Under the pieces are notes generated by a model, which saw nothing but the letters and a program-made list of their open reading frames with translations, was not told where the DNA came from and searched no databases. Shown piece by piece: positions 27,626 through 36,221 of a DNA stretch of 64,000 nt. Source of the stretch: GCA-2731375 sp002731375 (GTDB taxonomy: Bacteria > Pseudomonadota > Alphaproteobacteria > GCA-2731375); the NCBI GenBank assembly GCA_030752605.1, contig JASMDX010000017.1, forward strand, positions 1-64,000, given 5' to 3'. A program made the position numbers and the translations under genes. Each line of letters starts with the position of its first letter. Position 1 is the first letter of the stretch.

Positions 27626-28579
27626 TCAGGGCCGCCCGCGTTGCCTTTCACGGAGGAAGACATAAAGGCCGGCTCCCATAATTAAGATGATGCCGACCAG
27701 GATCTGCGCGCTGGGTAGATAGTCCCAGATCAACCAGCCCCACAGGACCGCCAAGGGCATGGCGACATATTCAAACGGCGCCACCGTCGCCGGCTGGGCC
27801 AGGCGGTAAGCTTGTGATATGGAATATCCGATCACCCCGGACAAGACGCCCAGTGCCAGGAATAACAGGCCATCATCCACATCGGGCCGGCGCCAGGGCC
27901 GCAACAGAAACTGCAAACTTGCATTGTCGGTACCCTCCGCATAGCGGCCATCGCCGGCAATGATCCAAAAGCCAAGACTGATCAAAATGAACGTGCCCTG
28001 AATATAGACGGCCAAGGCCGAGGCCTTGGCCGTGGCGCCAAGACGCCGCGCCATGATCTGGCACAGGGCATAGGTGAAGGCGGCCAGCACCGGTAGCAAC
28101 AGGACAAGCCTTTCACCGGTACCTAGCCCTTCGGAGGACCAGGGCTGCTGCATCACCAGGACGCCGGCGAAACCAACCAGCACGGCGCTGATCCGACGGA
28201 TGCCGACCCTTTCCCCCAGAAGCGGGATTGATAGCAGCGTGATGAACAAGGGCGCGACAAAGAACAACGCCGTGGTATCTGCCAGGGGCAATACCGCCAG
28301 GGCCGTGAAGAACGACAGATTGGAAACCACAAGCAGCAGCCCGCGCAGCAGATGCAGCAATGGTTTGTCCGTACGTAGAATGTTGAAGCCGCCTTCCAGC
28401 TGCACCAGGGCAAGACTGAAGACGATGCCGATGACGGAACGCAGGAAGATCATTTGGTGCAATGGATAGTCGCCGGACAACAGCTTGATCAACATGTCGT
28501 TGACGGTGATGGCGGTCATCCCAAGGACCACAAAGAAAATGCCCCAGGTTGGCTTGTCATGTTGGCTCACGGTCTTCAA
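27626..28579 (-). CDS. DMT-superfamily transporter (EamA type)
   Basis: 317-residue inner-membrane protein with about ten hydrophobic segments arranged as two EamA repeats, ending in a basic tail (FLRERQRGRP). The substrate cannot be read; relatives export metabolites or amino acids. The start is TTG 28579 or GTG 28570, with GAAG-like sequence nearby but no strong ribosome site. It is divergent from the tandem acyl-CoA dehydrogenases across an 87-bp gap. Confidence 0.88.
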   Translation of the reverse strand: MKTVSQHDKPTWGIFFVVLGMTAITVNDMLIKLLSGDYPLHQMIFLRSVIGIVFSLALVQLEGGFNILRTDKPLLHLLRGLLLVVSNLSFFTALAVLPLADTTALFFVAPLFITLLSIPLLGERVGIRRISAVLVGFAGVLVMQQPWSSEGLGTGERLVLLLPVLAAFTYALCQIMARRLGATAKASALAVYIQGTFILISLGFWIIAGDGRYAEGTDNASLQFLLRPWRRPDVDDGLLFLALGVLSGVIGYSISQAYRLAQPATVAPFEYVAMPLAVLWGWLIWDYLPSAQILVGIILIMGAGLYVFLRERQRGRP

Positions 28580-28666
28580 ATGCTTCTTTATCGGCTTTAT
28601 CGGTTTGGGTTCGTATTATACCATGGCTCGAATATTGAAGCGTCCGTACAGAAGGAGTTGGTTTAG

Positions 28667-29872
28667 ATGGATATGGAAATGTCGGCGGCGGATGCGGCCT
28701 TTCGTGACGAGGTGAGAGCCTTTTTCGATGAAAAACTGACCGCCGACATGCGAGAAGCCTCCGATTTGACCTCCGGCGTTTTTGCGGAATTCGAAATCAG
28801 CCACCGCTGGCACAAGACGCTGCATGAAAAGGGTTGGGTCGCGCCGGCTTGGCCGGTGGAGCATGGCGGTACCGGCTGGACGCCCATACAACGCTATATC
28901 TATGATTCCGAAGCCGGGGCTGCCGGTGCGCCACGCCTGTTCTCCATGGGTCTGCGCATGGTCGGCCCCGTGGTGATGAAGTTCGGTACGGACGAGCAGA
29001 AAAACTACTATCTGCCGCGCATCCGCTCCGGCGACGATGTCTGGTGCCAGGGCTATTCGGAACCCGGCTCGGGCTCCGATCTGGCCTCATTGCAAACCAG
29101 GGCGGTTATCGACGGTGATCACTATGTGGTCGACGGCACCAAGATCTGGACCACGGGCGCCCAGCATGCGACGCGGATGTTCTGCCTGGTCCGCACCTCC
29201 ACGGAAGGCAAGCCACAGGAGGGCATCTCCTTTATCCTGATCGATATGAATACGCCGGGTATTACCATCGAACCCATTATCACCATTGCCGGCGATCATG
29301 AGGTCAATCAGGTTTTCCTGGACGATGTGCGTGTACCCATTGCCAACCGGGTCGGCCCGGAGAACGATGGCTGGACCGTGGCCAAATATCTGCTGGAATT
29401 CGAACGGGGTGGCGCGGCCTATGCCACATTGTTAGAAGCCGCCCTGAAAAAGCTGCGTGCAATAGCCGAAGCCGAAAGCAAGGACGGTGGCCGTTTGATC
29501 GATGACGGCGCCTTTGCTGGCAAACTGGCCGCTCTGGAAGTCCGCCAGATAGCCGTGCAGGCAACCGAACACCGGATCATGTCCGATATCGCACAGCGCG
29601 GGCGGCCGGGTCCGGCCAGTTCGATCATGAAAGTGCTGGGTTCGGAAAACAATCAGTTGATCTCGGAACTGGCGGTAGAGGCGACACAATATTACGCCGC
29701 GCCCTATCAGCCCGAGACCCGCGTGCCCGGCAACAATGTGGAAGCCATCGGCCCGGAGAAGTCAGTTCCAGTGATGCCGAAATACCTGAACTTCCGCGCC
29801 GCCACCATTTATGCCGGCTCCTCGGAAGTACAACGCAACATCATGGCCAAGCTGGTACTGGGGCTTCGATAA
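28667..29872 (+). CDS. Acyl-CoA dehydrogenase (PimC-like branch), copy 2
   Basis: 401-residue FAD enzyme with a good AGAAGGAG ribosome site before ATG 28667. The SEPGSGSDLASLQTRA motif is at ~127-142, and DGTKIWTTGAQHATRMF follows at ~152. LEFERGG near 246 and SSEVQRNIMAKLVLG at the end complete the fold. Nearly the same order of motifs and much identical sequence as the gene 14 bp downstream, indicating tandem duplication. Probably acts on a dicarboxylic, branched or cyclic acyl-CoA rather than plain fatty acids; this is inferred from similarity to pimeloyl-CoA dehydrogenase large subunits. Confidence 0.93.
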   Translation: MDMEMSAADAAFRDEVRAFFDEKLTADMREASDLTSGVFAEFEISHRWHKTLHEKGWVAPAWPVEHGGTGWTPIQRYIYDSEAGAAGAPRLFSMGLRMVGPVVMKFGTDEQKNYYLPRIRSGDDVWCQGYSEPGSGSDLASLQTRAVIDGDHYVVDGTKIWTTGAQHATRMFCLVRTSTEGKPQEGISFILIDMNTPGITIEPIITIAGDHEVNQVFLDDVRVPIANRVGPENDGWTVAKYLLEFERGGAAYATLLEAALKKLRAIAEAESKDGGRLIDDGAFAGKLAALEVRQIAVQATEHRIMSDIAQRGRPGPASSIMKVLGSENNQLISELAVEATQYYAAPYQPETRVPGNNVEAIGPEKSVPVMPKYLNFRAATIYAGSSEVQRNIMAKLVLGLR

Positions 29873-29886
29873 AAGGTTTTGTATCC

Positions 29887-31089
29887 ATGCATCTTGAGAT
29901 GAGCGCCGATGATCTGGCTTTCCGCGACGAAGTGCGGGCCTTTCTGGACGAAAAGCTGAGCGATGATCTGCGTGACGCCACGCGTTTGAATTCCGGCGTC
30001 TTCGCGGAGTTCGATATCAGCCAGCGCTGGTACAAAATTCTCCACGAAAAGGGCTGGATCGCGCCGACCTGGCCGGCGGAATACGGCGGCCCCAGCTGGA
30101 CCCCCATGCAGCGCTATATCTATGACTCCGAGGCTGGCAAGGCGGGTACGCCGACTGTCTATCTCATGGGTCTGACCCTGGTTGCTCCGGTGATCATGCA
30201 GTTCGGCACGGACGAGCAGAAAGCATACTACCTGCCAAGAATCCTCTCCGGTGAAGATATCTGGTGCCAAGGCTATTCCGAGCCGGGCTCGGGCTCGGAC
30301 CTGGCCTCGTTGCAGACGCGGGCGGTTCGGGATGGTGATGAGTATGTCATCAACGGCTCGAAAATCTGGACCACCGGGGCACAACATGCCGATTGGATCT
30401 TCTGCCTGGTGCGCACGGCGGAGGGGGAAAAGCGTCAGGAAGGCATTAGTTTTGTGCTGTTCGATATGAAAACCCCCGGCATCATGGTCGAGCCGATTAT
30501 CACCCTGGCCGGCGACCACGAGGTTAATCAGGTTTTCTTCGACGATGTACGGGTCCCCGTGGCCAATCGCCTGGGCGAGGAGAACGACGGCTGGACGGTG
30601 GCGAAATATCTGCTTGAGTTTGAACGTGGCGGCAGCGCCTATGCCGCCATGGTCGATGCCTCCTTGGCGAAACTACGGGATATTGTGGAGGCCGAACCGG
30701 TGGGGGGTGGCGTCTTGAGCGATGATCCGGCCTTTGCCCTGAAACTGGCAGCGGCGGAGATTAAGCAACAGGCGGCGGAATATACGGAACATCGGACAAT
30801 CGCTGAAATCGTCGAGCGCGGCAGGCCGGGTCCGGCCAGCTCGATTATGAAGGTCCTGGGCTCGGAAACCAATCAATGGATGACGGAACTGATGGTCGAG
30901 GCGGTGCATTATTATGGCGCGGCCTATCAACCCGAGGCCCGTGTGCCCGGCAATAATATAGAGCCCATTGGCCCGCGCCACGCGGTGCCGGCGGTGCCGA
31001 AGTTTCTCAATTTTCGGGCGTCATCGATCTATGGCGGCTCCAACGAAATTCAACGCAATATCGTCGCCAAGCAGGTTCTGGGCCTCTGA
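29887..31089 (+). CDS. Acyl-CoA dehydrogenase (PimC-like branch), copy 3
   Basis: 400 residues, 14 bp after copy 2 and surely cotranscribed. It shares the same landmarks: SEPGSGSDLASLQTRA, NGSKIWTTGAQHA, LEFERGGSAYAAM and SNEIQRNIVAKQVLG. Many substitutions lie in the central helical region (~250-310), so substrate range may differ from copy 2, or the two may form a heteromer as PimC/PimD-type subunits do. The gene ends 5 bp from the convergent idi gene. Confidence 0.93.
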   Translation: MHLEMSADDLAFRDEVRAFLDEKLSDDLRDATRLNSGVFAEFDISQRWYKILHEKGWIAPTWPAEYGGPSWTPMQRYIYDSEAGKAGTPTVYLMGLTLVAPVIMQFGTDEQKAYYLPRILSGEDIWCQGYSEPGSGSDLASLQTRAVRDGDEYVINGSKIWTTGAQHADWIFCLVRTAEGEKRQEGISFVLFDMKTPGIMVEPIITLAGDHEVNQVFFDDVRVPVANRLGEENDGWTVAKYLLEFERGGSAYAAMVDASLAKLRDIVEAEPVGGGVLSDDPAFALKLAAAEIKQQAAEYTEHRTIAEIVERGRPGPASSIMKVLGSETNQWMTELMVEAVHYYGAAYQPEARVPGNNIEPIGPRHAVPAVPKFLNFRASSIYGGSNEIQRNIVAKQVLGL

Positions 31090-31094
31090 TCGCT

Positions 31095-31658
31095 CTAAGT
31101 CACGGGCTTCCAGGATATAATTTCGTCTCCGAAATGAAGGAGATAGTTGCGGAACCAGGTGCTGTAACTATCAGGATTGGAGGCCACATCGGCCAGCAAG
31201 GCCTCCGCGTCGAGCCAACGGTAATCGGCGGCCTCTTCCGCATTCGCCATGATGGCGCCATTGAAACAGCCAAAGAAGACATGCACGAATTCATTTTCGA
31301 TCAAACCGCCGCCCACGTTGGCACGATAGCTGTGCCGCCGCGCGGGGTGTAAATCGGTCTCGAAACCCATTTCTTCGCCCAGACGTCGCCGTGCCGCCTG
31401 GCCCACGTCATCGCCCTGGCCGGGATGGCCGCAGCAGGCATTAGCCCATAGGCCGGGCGAGTGATACTTGCCGGCTGCCCGTTGTTGCAACAGTATCTGC
31501 CCGGCATCGTTCTTGATAATGACCGAAAAGGCGCGGTGCAGCAGACCTTGACGGTGGGCCTCCAACTTTTCGCAGAGGCCAACTTGCCGGTCATGTTCGT
31601 CCACCAAGACAAGCGCTCGCGGTGGTGTGCCGCTTCCGTCCGTGTTGTTCGTGCTCAC
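31095..31658 (-). CDS. idi: Isopentenyl-diphosphate delta-isomerase, type I
   Basis: Nudix-fold enzyme that interconverts IPP and DMAPP for isoprenoid synthesis. I start at GTG 31658 (187 residues), which has AGGGTG 9 nt upstream; a GTG four codons earlier overlaps that site. The catalytic Cys lies in NACCGHP near 73-79, the Nudix-type RRLGEEMGF helix follows near 92-100, and the C-terminal WFRNYLLHF segment is typical. It lies 13 bp after the aldo/keto reductase, on the same strand. Confidence 0.93.
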   Translation of the reverse strand: MSTNNTDGSGTPPRALVLVDEHDRQVGLCEKLEAHRQGLLHRAFSVIIKNDAGQILLQQRAAGKYHSPGLWANACCGHPGQGDDVGQAARRRLGEEMGFETDLHPARRHSYRANVGGGLIENEFVHVFFGCFNGAIMANAEEAADYRWLDAEALLADVASNPDSYSTWFRNYLLHFGDEIISWKPVT

Positions 31659-31671
31659 GTTTTTTATCACC

Positions 31672-32652
31672 CTAGTTGGTATTGCCCATGAAACAGCCGT
31701 CCACCCGGGCTATGATCTCATCCCGCAAGGGGCCGGCGGCGGCGGCCGCCACGCATTCAGCCAATTCAGATCGGTTCTTCACACCCAGCACCACAGTGTC
31801 TACACCGGCCATGGAAAGGGCGTAACGATGGCCCAGGGTCGCCGCCGAAAGGCCCAGTTCCGCCGCCAGGGTGCGGAAGGCAGCGGCCTGATTGAAATCA
31901 CGAACCTCCCCGTGATCAGGGGGCAGGTCCCGGTCGATGGCGTCGGTCAGGGCGCCGGCCTGGACTGCGCGGATTCCCATCACCCCGACACCGTTCTCCT
32001 GGGCCACGGCGATGATATCGCGGGGCCGGGCCGGTTCGTCATAAAACTTTAAGGCACCGGGAGAATCCATGGCATTGGCGATGCATTGCACCACCGCTGG
32101 TGCCGGCCTGTCGCCCAGCAGTTCAATAATGGCGTCGGGATGGCCGATACCGGTCAGGCCCCAGGCGCCGATCAGGCCTTCGGCGACGAAGGCCTCGAAA
32201 CACGGCCGCACCACCGTGACGAAATCACTTTGCGCGGTCATGCGGGCGCCGGCGTCAGGATGCCGCTGCATGGGGTGGCCGTCGGGCGCCACGTTGGAAT
32301 GCAGAAAGAATAGATCCAGGCGTTGCAGTCGCAAGCGGGCCAGACTGTCATGGATGGATTGGCGCAGGCGGGTCTCGATCTGATCACCCGGTGTGTTGCC
32401 CAACAGGCATTTGGAGGTGACGTGGACGCCGCTTGGTGGGCGACCCTCGAAGGCTTCGCCAAATACTTCCTCCGCCTCGCCCTCGCCATAGCGGTAGGCC
32501 AGGTCGATCAGGTCAATGCCTGCATCCACCGCCGCCCGCAGGGTGGCGACACATTCCGCCCGATCGGTCTGGCCCCACAACTGGCCCAAGCCGCCGCCGC
32601 CCAGCGTTAGCCGGCTGACCGGCCCTAGGGGACCTAGATTGCCTTTATCCAT
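31672..32652 (-). CDS. Aldo/keto reductase
   Basis: NADPH-dependent TIM-barrel oxidoreductase of 326 residues. The AKR signature is visible: LTLGGGGLGQLWG near the N-terminus, DLAYRYGEGEAEEVFG with the catalytic Tyr near 54, and DLFFLHSN near 112-119, in which His is the usual active-site residue. It resembles the D-threo-aldose dehydrogenase-like branch. It sits between the FAD oxidase and idi, 11 and 13 bp away, so the three probably form one operon. Substrate unknown. Confidence 0.88.
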   Translation of the reverse strand: MDKGNLGPLGPVSRLTLGGGGLGQLWGQTDRAECVATLRAAVDAGIDLIDLAYRYGEGEAEEVFGEAFEGRPPSGVHVTSKCLLGNTPGDQIETRLRQSIHDSLARLRLQRLDLFFLHSNVAPDGHPMQRHPDAGARMTAQSDFVTVVRPCFEAFVAEGLIGAWGLTGIGHPDAIIELLGDRPAPAVVQCIANAMDSPGALKFYDEPARPRDIIAVAQENGVGVMGIRAVQAGALTDAIDRDLPPDHGEVRDFNQAAAFRTLAAELGLSAATLGHRYALSMAGVDTVVLGVKNRSELAECVAAAAAGPLRDEIIARVDGCFMGNTN

Positions 32653-32663
32653 TCATTCTTCCG

Positions 32664-34058
32664 TCAATTTTGCTGCGGCAACATTTTGCCGGGGTTCATG
32701 ATGTTATCCGGGTCGATCGCCGCCTTGACCGCGCGCATGACCTCGATTGCATCACCGTGTTCGGCCCGCATGTATTTCTGCTTGCCCAGGCCCACGCCGT
32801 GTTCGCCGGTGCAAGTGCCGTCCATGGCCAGGGCCCGGTTGACCAGGCGCTCGTTCAACTCCTGGGCCTCGCGCATTTCCACCGGCTCGTTGGGATCAAG
32901 GACAAAGGCCAGATGGAAATTTCCGTCGCCCACATGGCCGCACAGCGGCGCCGGGATTGAGGCACTTTCTAGATCCTTGCGGGTTTCCGCGATGCATTCC
33001 GCCAGCCGTGAAAGTGGCACGCAGACATCCGTGGCCCAGATCTCGCAACCGGGACGCAGGGCCTTGCAGGCATAGGCCACATCGTGGCGGGCCTGCCACA
33101 GGCGATTGCGATCCTCCAACTGATCCGACCATTGGAATTCGCCCGCGCCAAAATCCTCGCCAAAGGCCTTGACCATTGAAATTTGTTCCGCCACGCCGGC
33201 ATCGGTGCCATGGAATTCCAGAAACAACGTTGGCTTTACCGGATGATCCATCTTGGAATATCTGTTCAACGCATCCATCTGCACATCGTCCAGAAGCTCG
33301 ATGCGGGCAATGGGAATGCCGGACTGAATGGTGCAGATCGTGGTATCAACGGCGCCTTCCAGGGTCTCGAAGGGCACCACGGCGGAGGATATATTATCCG
33401 GCATGCCATATAGGCGTAGGGTGATCTCGGTAATGATGCCCAGAGTACCTTCCGAGCCGACGAACAGCCGTGTCAGATCATAACCGGCGGAGGACTTGCG
33501 CGAACGCCGTGCCGTGCGGATGACCTCGCCATTGGCCAGGACCACGGTCAGGGATATGACATTCTCGCGCATGGTACCGTAGCGCACCGCGTTGGTGCCC
33601 GATGCCCTGGTTCCGGTCATGCCGCCGATGGAGGCGTCGGCGCCGGGATCTATGGGGAAAAACAAACCTGTGTCGCGCAGGTAATCATTCAGCTGCTTGC
33701 GCCGCACGCCCGGCTGTACCGTGCAATCTAGGTCTTCGGCGTGGACCTCCAATATCTCGTTCATGCCACCCACATCGACACAAATGCCCCCCCGGGCGGC
33801 CTGGACATGCCCCTCGACCGACGTGCCTGCGCCATAGGGAATAATTGGAATGCCGGCGGTATGGCAGATCCTGACAATCGACGATATTTCCTCGGTGGAT
33901 TGCGCGAAGACGACAGCGTCCGGGGCCTGAGTGGGATGCCAGCCTTCATCATGGCCGTGCGCATCGCGTACCGCTTCGGCGGTGGAAAGGCGGTCACCCA
34001 ACAGGGCCCGCAGTTCCTTGATCACGCCTAAAGTTGTCTCGCTGCTTGCCATGCTCAT
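32664..34058 (-). CDS. FAD-linked oxidase, GlcD/D-lactate dehydrogenase family
   Basis: 464 residues from ATG 34058, preceded by AAAGGGG; the 16 codons further upstream are probably not translated. N-terminal FAD-binding domain with PYGAGTSVEGH near 75-85 and GGMTGTRASGTNAV; C-terminal FAD-oxidase domain with GHVGDGNFHL and GEHGVGLGKQKYM, the metal and substrate motifs of the D-2-hydroxyacid dehydrogenases. It would oxidise D-lactate, glycolate or another 2-hydroxyacid, passing electrons to the quinone pool or an ETF. No GlcE or GlcF partner is present, so the single-chain D-lactate type is likelier. Confidence 0.92.
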   Translation of the reverse strand: MSMASSETTLGVIKELRALLGDRLSTAEAVRDAHGHDEGWHPTQAPDAVVFAQSTEEISSIVRICHTAGIPIIPYGAGTSVEGHVQAARGGICVDVGGMNEILEVHAEDLDCTVQPGVRRKQLNDYLRDTGLFFPIDPGADASIGGMTGTRASGTNAVRYGTMRENVISLTVVLANGEVIRTARRSRKSSAGYDLTRLFVGSEGTLGIITEITLRLYGMPDNISSAVVPFETLEGAVDTTICTIQSGIPIARIELLDDVQMDALNRYSKMDHPVKPTLFLEFHGTDAGVAEQISMVKAFGEDFGAGEFQWSDQLEDRNRLWQARHDVAYACKALRPGCEIWATDVCVPLSRLAECIAETRKDLESASIPAPLCGHVGDGNFHLAFVLDPNEPVEMREAQELNERLVNRALAMDGTCTGEHGVGLGKQKYMRAEHGDAIEVMRAVKAAIDPDNIMNPGKMLPQQN

Positions 34059-34154
34059 GGGTGCCCCTTTCAAAACAGACGTTGCGATTTGACCGCGAGT
34101 ATACAATAGCTAGAGTATTTGCAACATTCGCTGCAGCTGGGGAGCACTTGAATT

Positions 34155-35210
34155 TTGGAAATCGGAGAATTGCCGCCGAAAATAACCGGTCCTTCCGCCT
34201 GGTATGGCCCCGATCTGGCCGCCGCCGCCGACTGGATGGTAAACCTGAACGACGCACAGGCCGCCGAGATGGACGCCCAGGCCCGCGGGTATCTCGAGAC
34301 CGGCGGGGATATCGCCGTCATGACCCAGGCGGATTTTCCGTTACTGGAAAGCGGACCGGTTATCGCCGAGGCGGTGCGTGAATGCCTGTACGGGCGTGGT
34401 TTTGTGGCCCTGCGCGGCCTGCCTTCCCATGCCGAAGATATTCCCCTGGCGGCGGCGCTGTTTTATGGCATCGGCACACATATGGGATTTGCGCGTTCGC
34501 AGAACGGCAAGGGACACATTCTGGGGCATGTCTGCGATCTTGGCCTCTCGACCAGCGATGCTTCGGTGCGCATTTATCAGACAACGGAGCGGCAGAATTA
34601 TCACACTGATTCCTGCGATATCGTTGGCTTGATGTGTTTGCGCGGCGCCAAGTCGGGCGGGCAGTCCGGCTTGGTCAGCTCCATGACGATCTACAATGAA
34701 ATGCGGGAACGCCGCCCCGATCTGGCCAAGCTGCTGTTCGAGCCCATGGCTACCGACCGGCGCGGTGAAATCACCGCGGACGGCCGGGAATACTTTGAAA
34801 TCCCCGTATTCAACGCCCATGCTGGCTATCTTTCCGCCATTTATGCGCCGCATTATGTGCGCTCGGCACAGCGTTTGGAGGGCGTGCCCCAACTGACCTC
34901 CGCCCAGAATGAAGCCCTCGACCTGTTCGATTCCCTGGCCGACGACCCGGCCCTAAATCTGGAATTCTCGCTAGAACCTGGTGATTTGCTGTTCGTGCAC
35001 AACCATACCCTGCTGCACGACCGCACTGCGTATGAGGAATGGGGCGACTTGGCCCGGCGGCGCCATCTGCTGCGGCTCTGGCTGGCGATTCCCGGTGCCC
35101 GGCCCCTGCCGGCGGCCTATGCCCAGCGTTACGGCAGCATCGAAATCGGCAACCGCGGCGGCATTATCGTCGCTGATACCGACCTCAACACGCCGTTGGA
35201 GCCGGTTTAA
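34155..35210 (+). CDS. TauD/TfdA-family Fe(II)/2-oxoglutarate dioxygenase
   Basis: 351-residue jelly-roll oxygenase. The iron ligands are visible as His150 and Asp152 in NYHTDSCD and distal His288 in HNHTLLHDR; Arg303-Arg307 in RRRHLLRLW would bind 2-oxoglutarate. The start is TTG 34155 with GGGGAG 10 nt upstream. It is longer than TauD (~283) because of an N-terminal ~60-residue extension, as in the gamma-butyrobetaine-like and clavaminate-like branches. Transcribed away from the FAD oxidase. Substrate unknown. Confidence 0.9.
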   Translation: MEIGELPPKITGPSAWYGPDLAAAADWMVNLNDAQAAEMDAQARGYLETGGDIAVMTQADFPLLESGPVIAEAVRECLYGRGFVALRGLPSHAEDIPLAAALFYGIGTHMGFARSQNGKGHILGHVCDLGLSTSDASVRIYQTTERQNYHTDSCDIVGLMCLRGAKSGGQSGLVSSMTIYNEMRERRPDLAKLLFEPMATDRRGEITADGREYFEIPVFNAHAGYLSAIYAPHYVRSAQRLEGVPQLTSAQNEALDLFDSLADDPALNLEFSLEPGDLLFVHNHTLLHDRTAYEEWGDLARRRHLLRLWLAIPGARPLPAAYAQRYGSIEIGNRGGIIVADTDLNTPLEPV

Positions 35211-35212
35211 CC

Positions 35213-35428
35213 AAGGCAATCCGTCTGCCGAATTGCCAATACTGGGCCCATGCTCACTGGGCCGCCGTTCTGGGGCAGTTGGGCCGGGAGGACGAGGCCA
35301 CGGCGGCGGTATTTGCATTGCTAGATATCCAGTCTGGATCCTCCCGCTAATATGCCCAGGCAAAGCTATTTCATATCAAGAGCCCGGAGCAAATGGAGCT
35401 GCGCCTTGAGGGTCTGCGTAAGGCCTGA
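35213..35428 (+). pseudogene. C-terminal remnant of a TPR-containing protein (adenylate-cyclase-associated type)
   Basis: Immediately after the dioxygenase stop, one frame reads a TPR-like helix pair (HAHWAAVLGQLGREDEATAA), then an in-frame TAA at 35347-35349. It resumes as YAQAKLFHIKSPEQMELRLE and ends GLRKA-stop. This is the typical C-terminal ending of TPR tails on Class III adenylate cyclase-like proteins. No start codon or upstream part remains. It overlaps the end of the convergent GNAT gene, so the block has been degraded and reused. Confidence 0.6.
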
Positions 35429-35915
35429 TTGCCGGCGTGACCGTGCCGGAAACTCCGTCCAGGGCTCCATCGATCAGCTCACAGGCTTGAAAGCGGCCGC
35501 CTTCCACCGCTTTTGGCAGCACCAAGGCATTGGTCAAATCCGACGAGAAGCCAAATGGCTTGTAGTATTCTGGATCGCCGATCACCAGCATCGATGCATG
35601 GCCCAAAGCCTTGGCCCGGGCCAGGCTGTGACGCAGCAGTATTTTGCTGAACCCCTGGCCGCGCCAGACCTGGCCCACCGCTAGGGGCCCCAGCAGCACG
35701 GTGCCGATATGGTCATCGATCAGCACCGGCCAGAAGCGGATCGTGGCGCATAGAAACGCGGCGCCGCGCATGACGAAACATAGCTCGGCCAGGGCAGGCA
35801 CATCGGCGCGCAGGCAATAGGCGGTCAACCGCCCGCGTTCAGGGCCGAATGATTGATCCAGTAGTTTTTCGATTTTGGGCCCATCACCGGGCTTTTCCAG
35901 GCTGACTTGAAACAT
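35376..35915 (-). CDS. GNAT-family N-acetyltransferase (YhbS-like)
   Basis: 179-residue acetyltransferase. The acetyl-CoA-binding motif A reads LGPLAVGQVWRGQGFSKILL near 75-94, and GDPEYYKPFGF near 113-123 is the characteristic YhbS-type motif B. Substrate unknown; the group acts on small molecules or protein N-termini. It stands alone; its end overlaps the TPR remnant on the opposite strand. Confidence 0.88.
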   Translation of the reverse strand: MFQVSLEKPGDGPKIEKLLDQSFGPERGRLTAYCLRADVPALAELCFVMRGAAFLCATIRFWPVLIDDHIGTVLLGPLAVGQVWRGQGFSKILLRHSLARAKALGHASMLVIGDPEYYKPFGFSSDLTNALVLPKAVEGGRFQACELIDGALDGVSGTVTPAIRPYADPQGAAPFAPGS

Positions 35916-36221
35916 TTGTTTGGCTTCCGGATTGGCGCCGCATCTAGCGGTGCGTCAGATACTTTGTAACGGCGCCGGTCCGGATTGCCGCCGCCACCCG
36001 GTTCTAGCTGAGTCGAACCCACGCGCGACAGATCCCGCCGGCGCCCATGTTGTCCTGGGGGCGTCGGATGGAACGTTGTCGTCGTCGCTGAACGACTGGA
36101 TCACGGTGCCAAATCCATATTGTCATGCGCTTGCTTTAACAGGGGACGCGTGACAATGCTAGCGCCAAGTCAAACAACATAGCAAAACACAATTGGATCA
36201 AAACGAGGCGGAGGACGCGAG
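35916..36221. other. Intergenic region, no convincing gene
   Basis: 306 bp between the GNAT gene and the SDR operon. A 77-codon open frame (35920-36153, +) has no ribosome site and no recognisable motif, so I do not call it. The last 70 bp before 36222 are A-rich and presumably carry the SDR operon promoter. GGAGGACG lies 7 nt before the SDR start. Confidence 0.4.
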
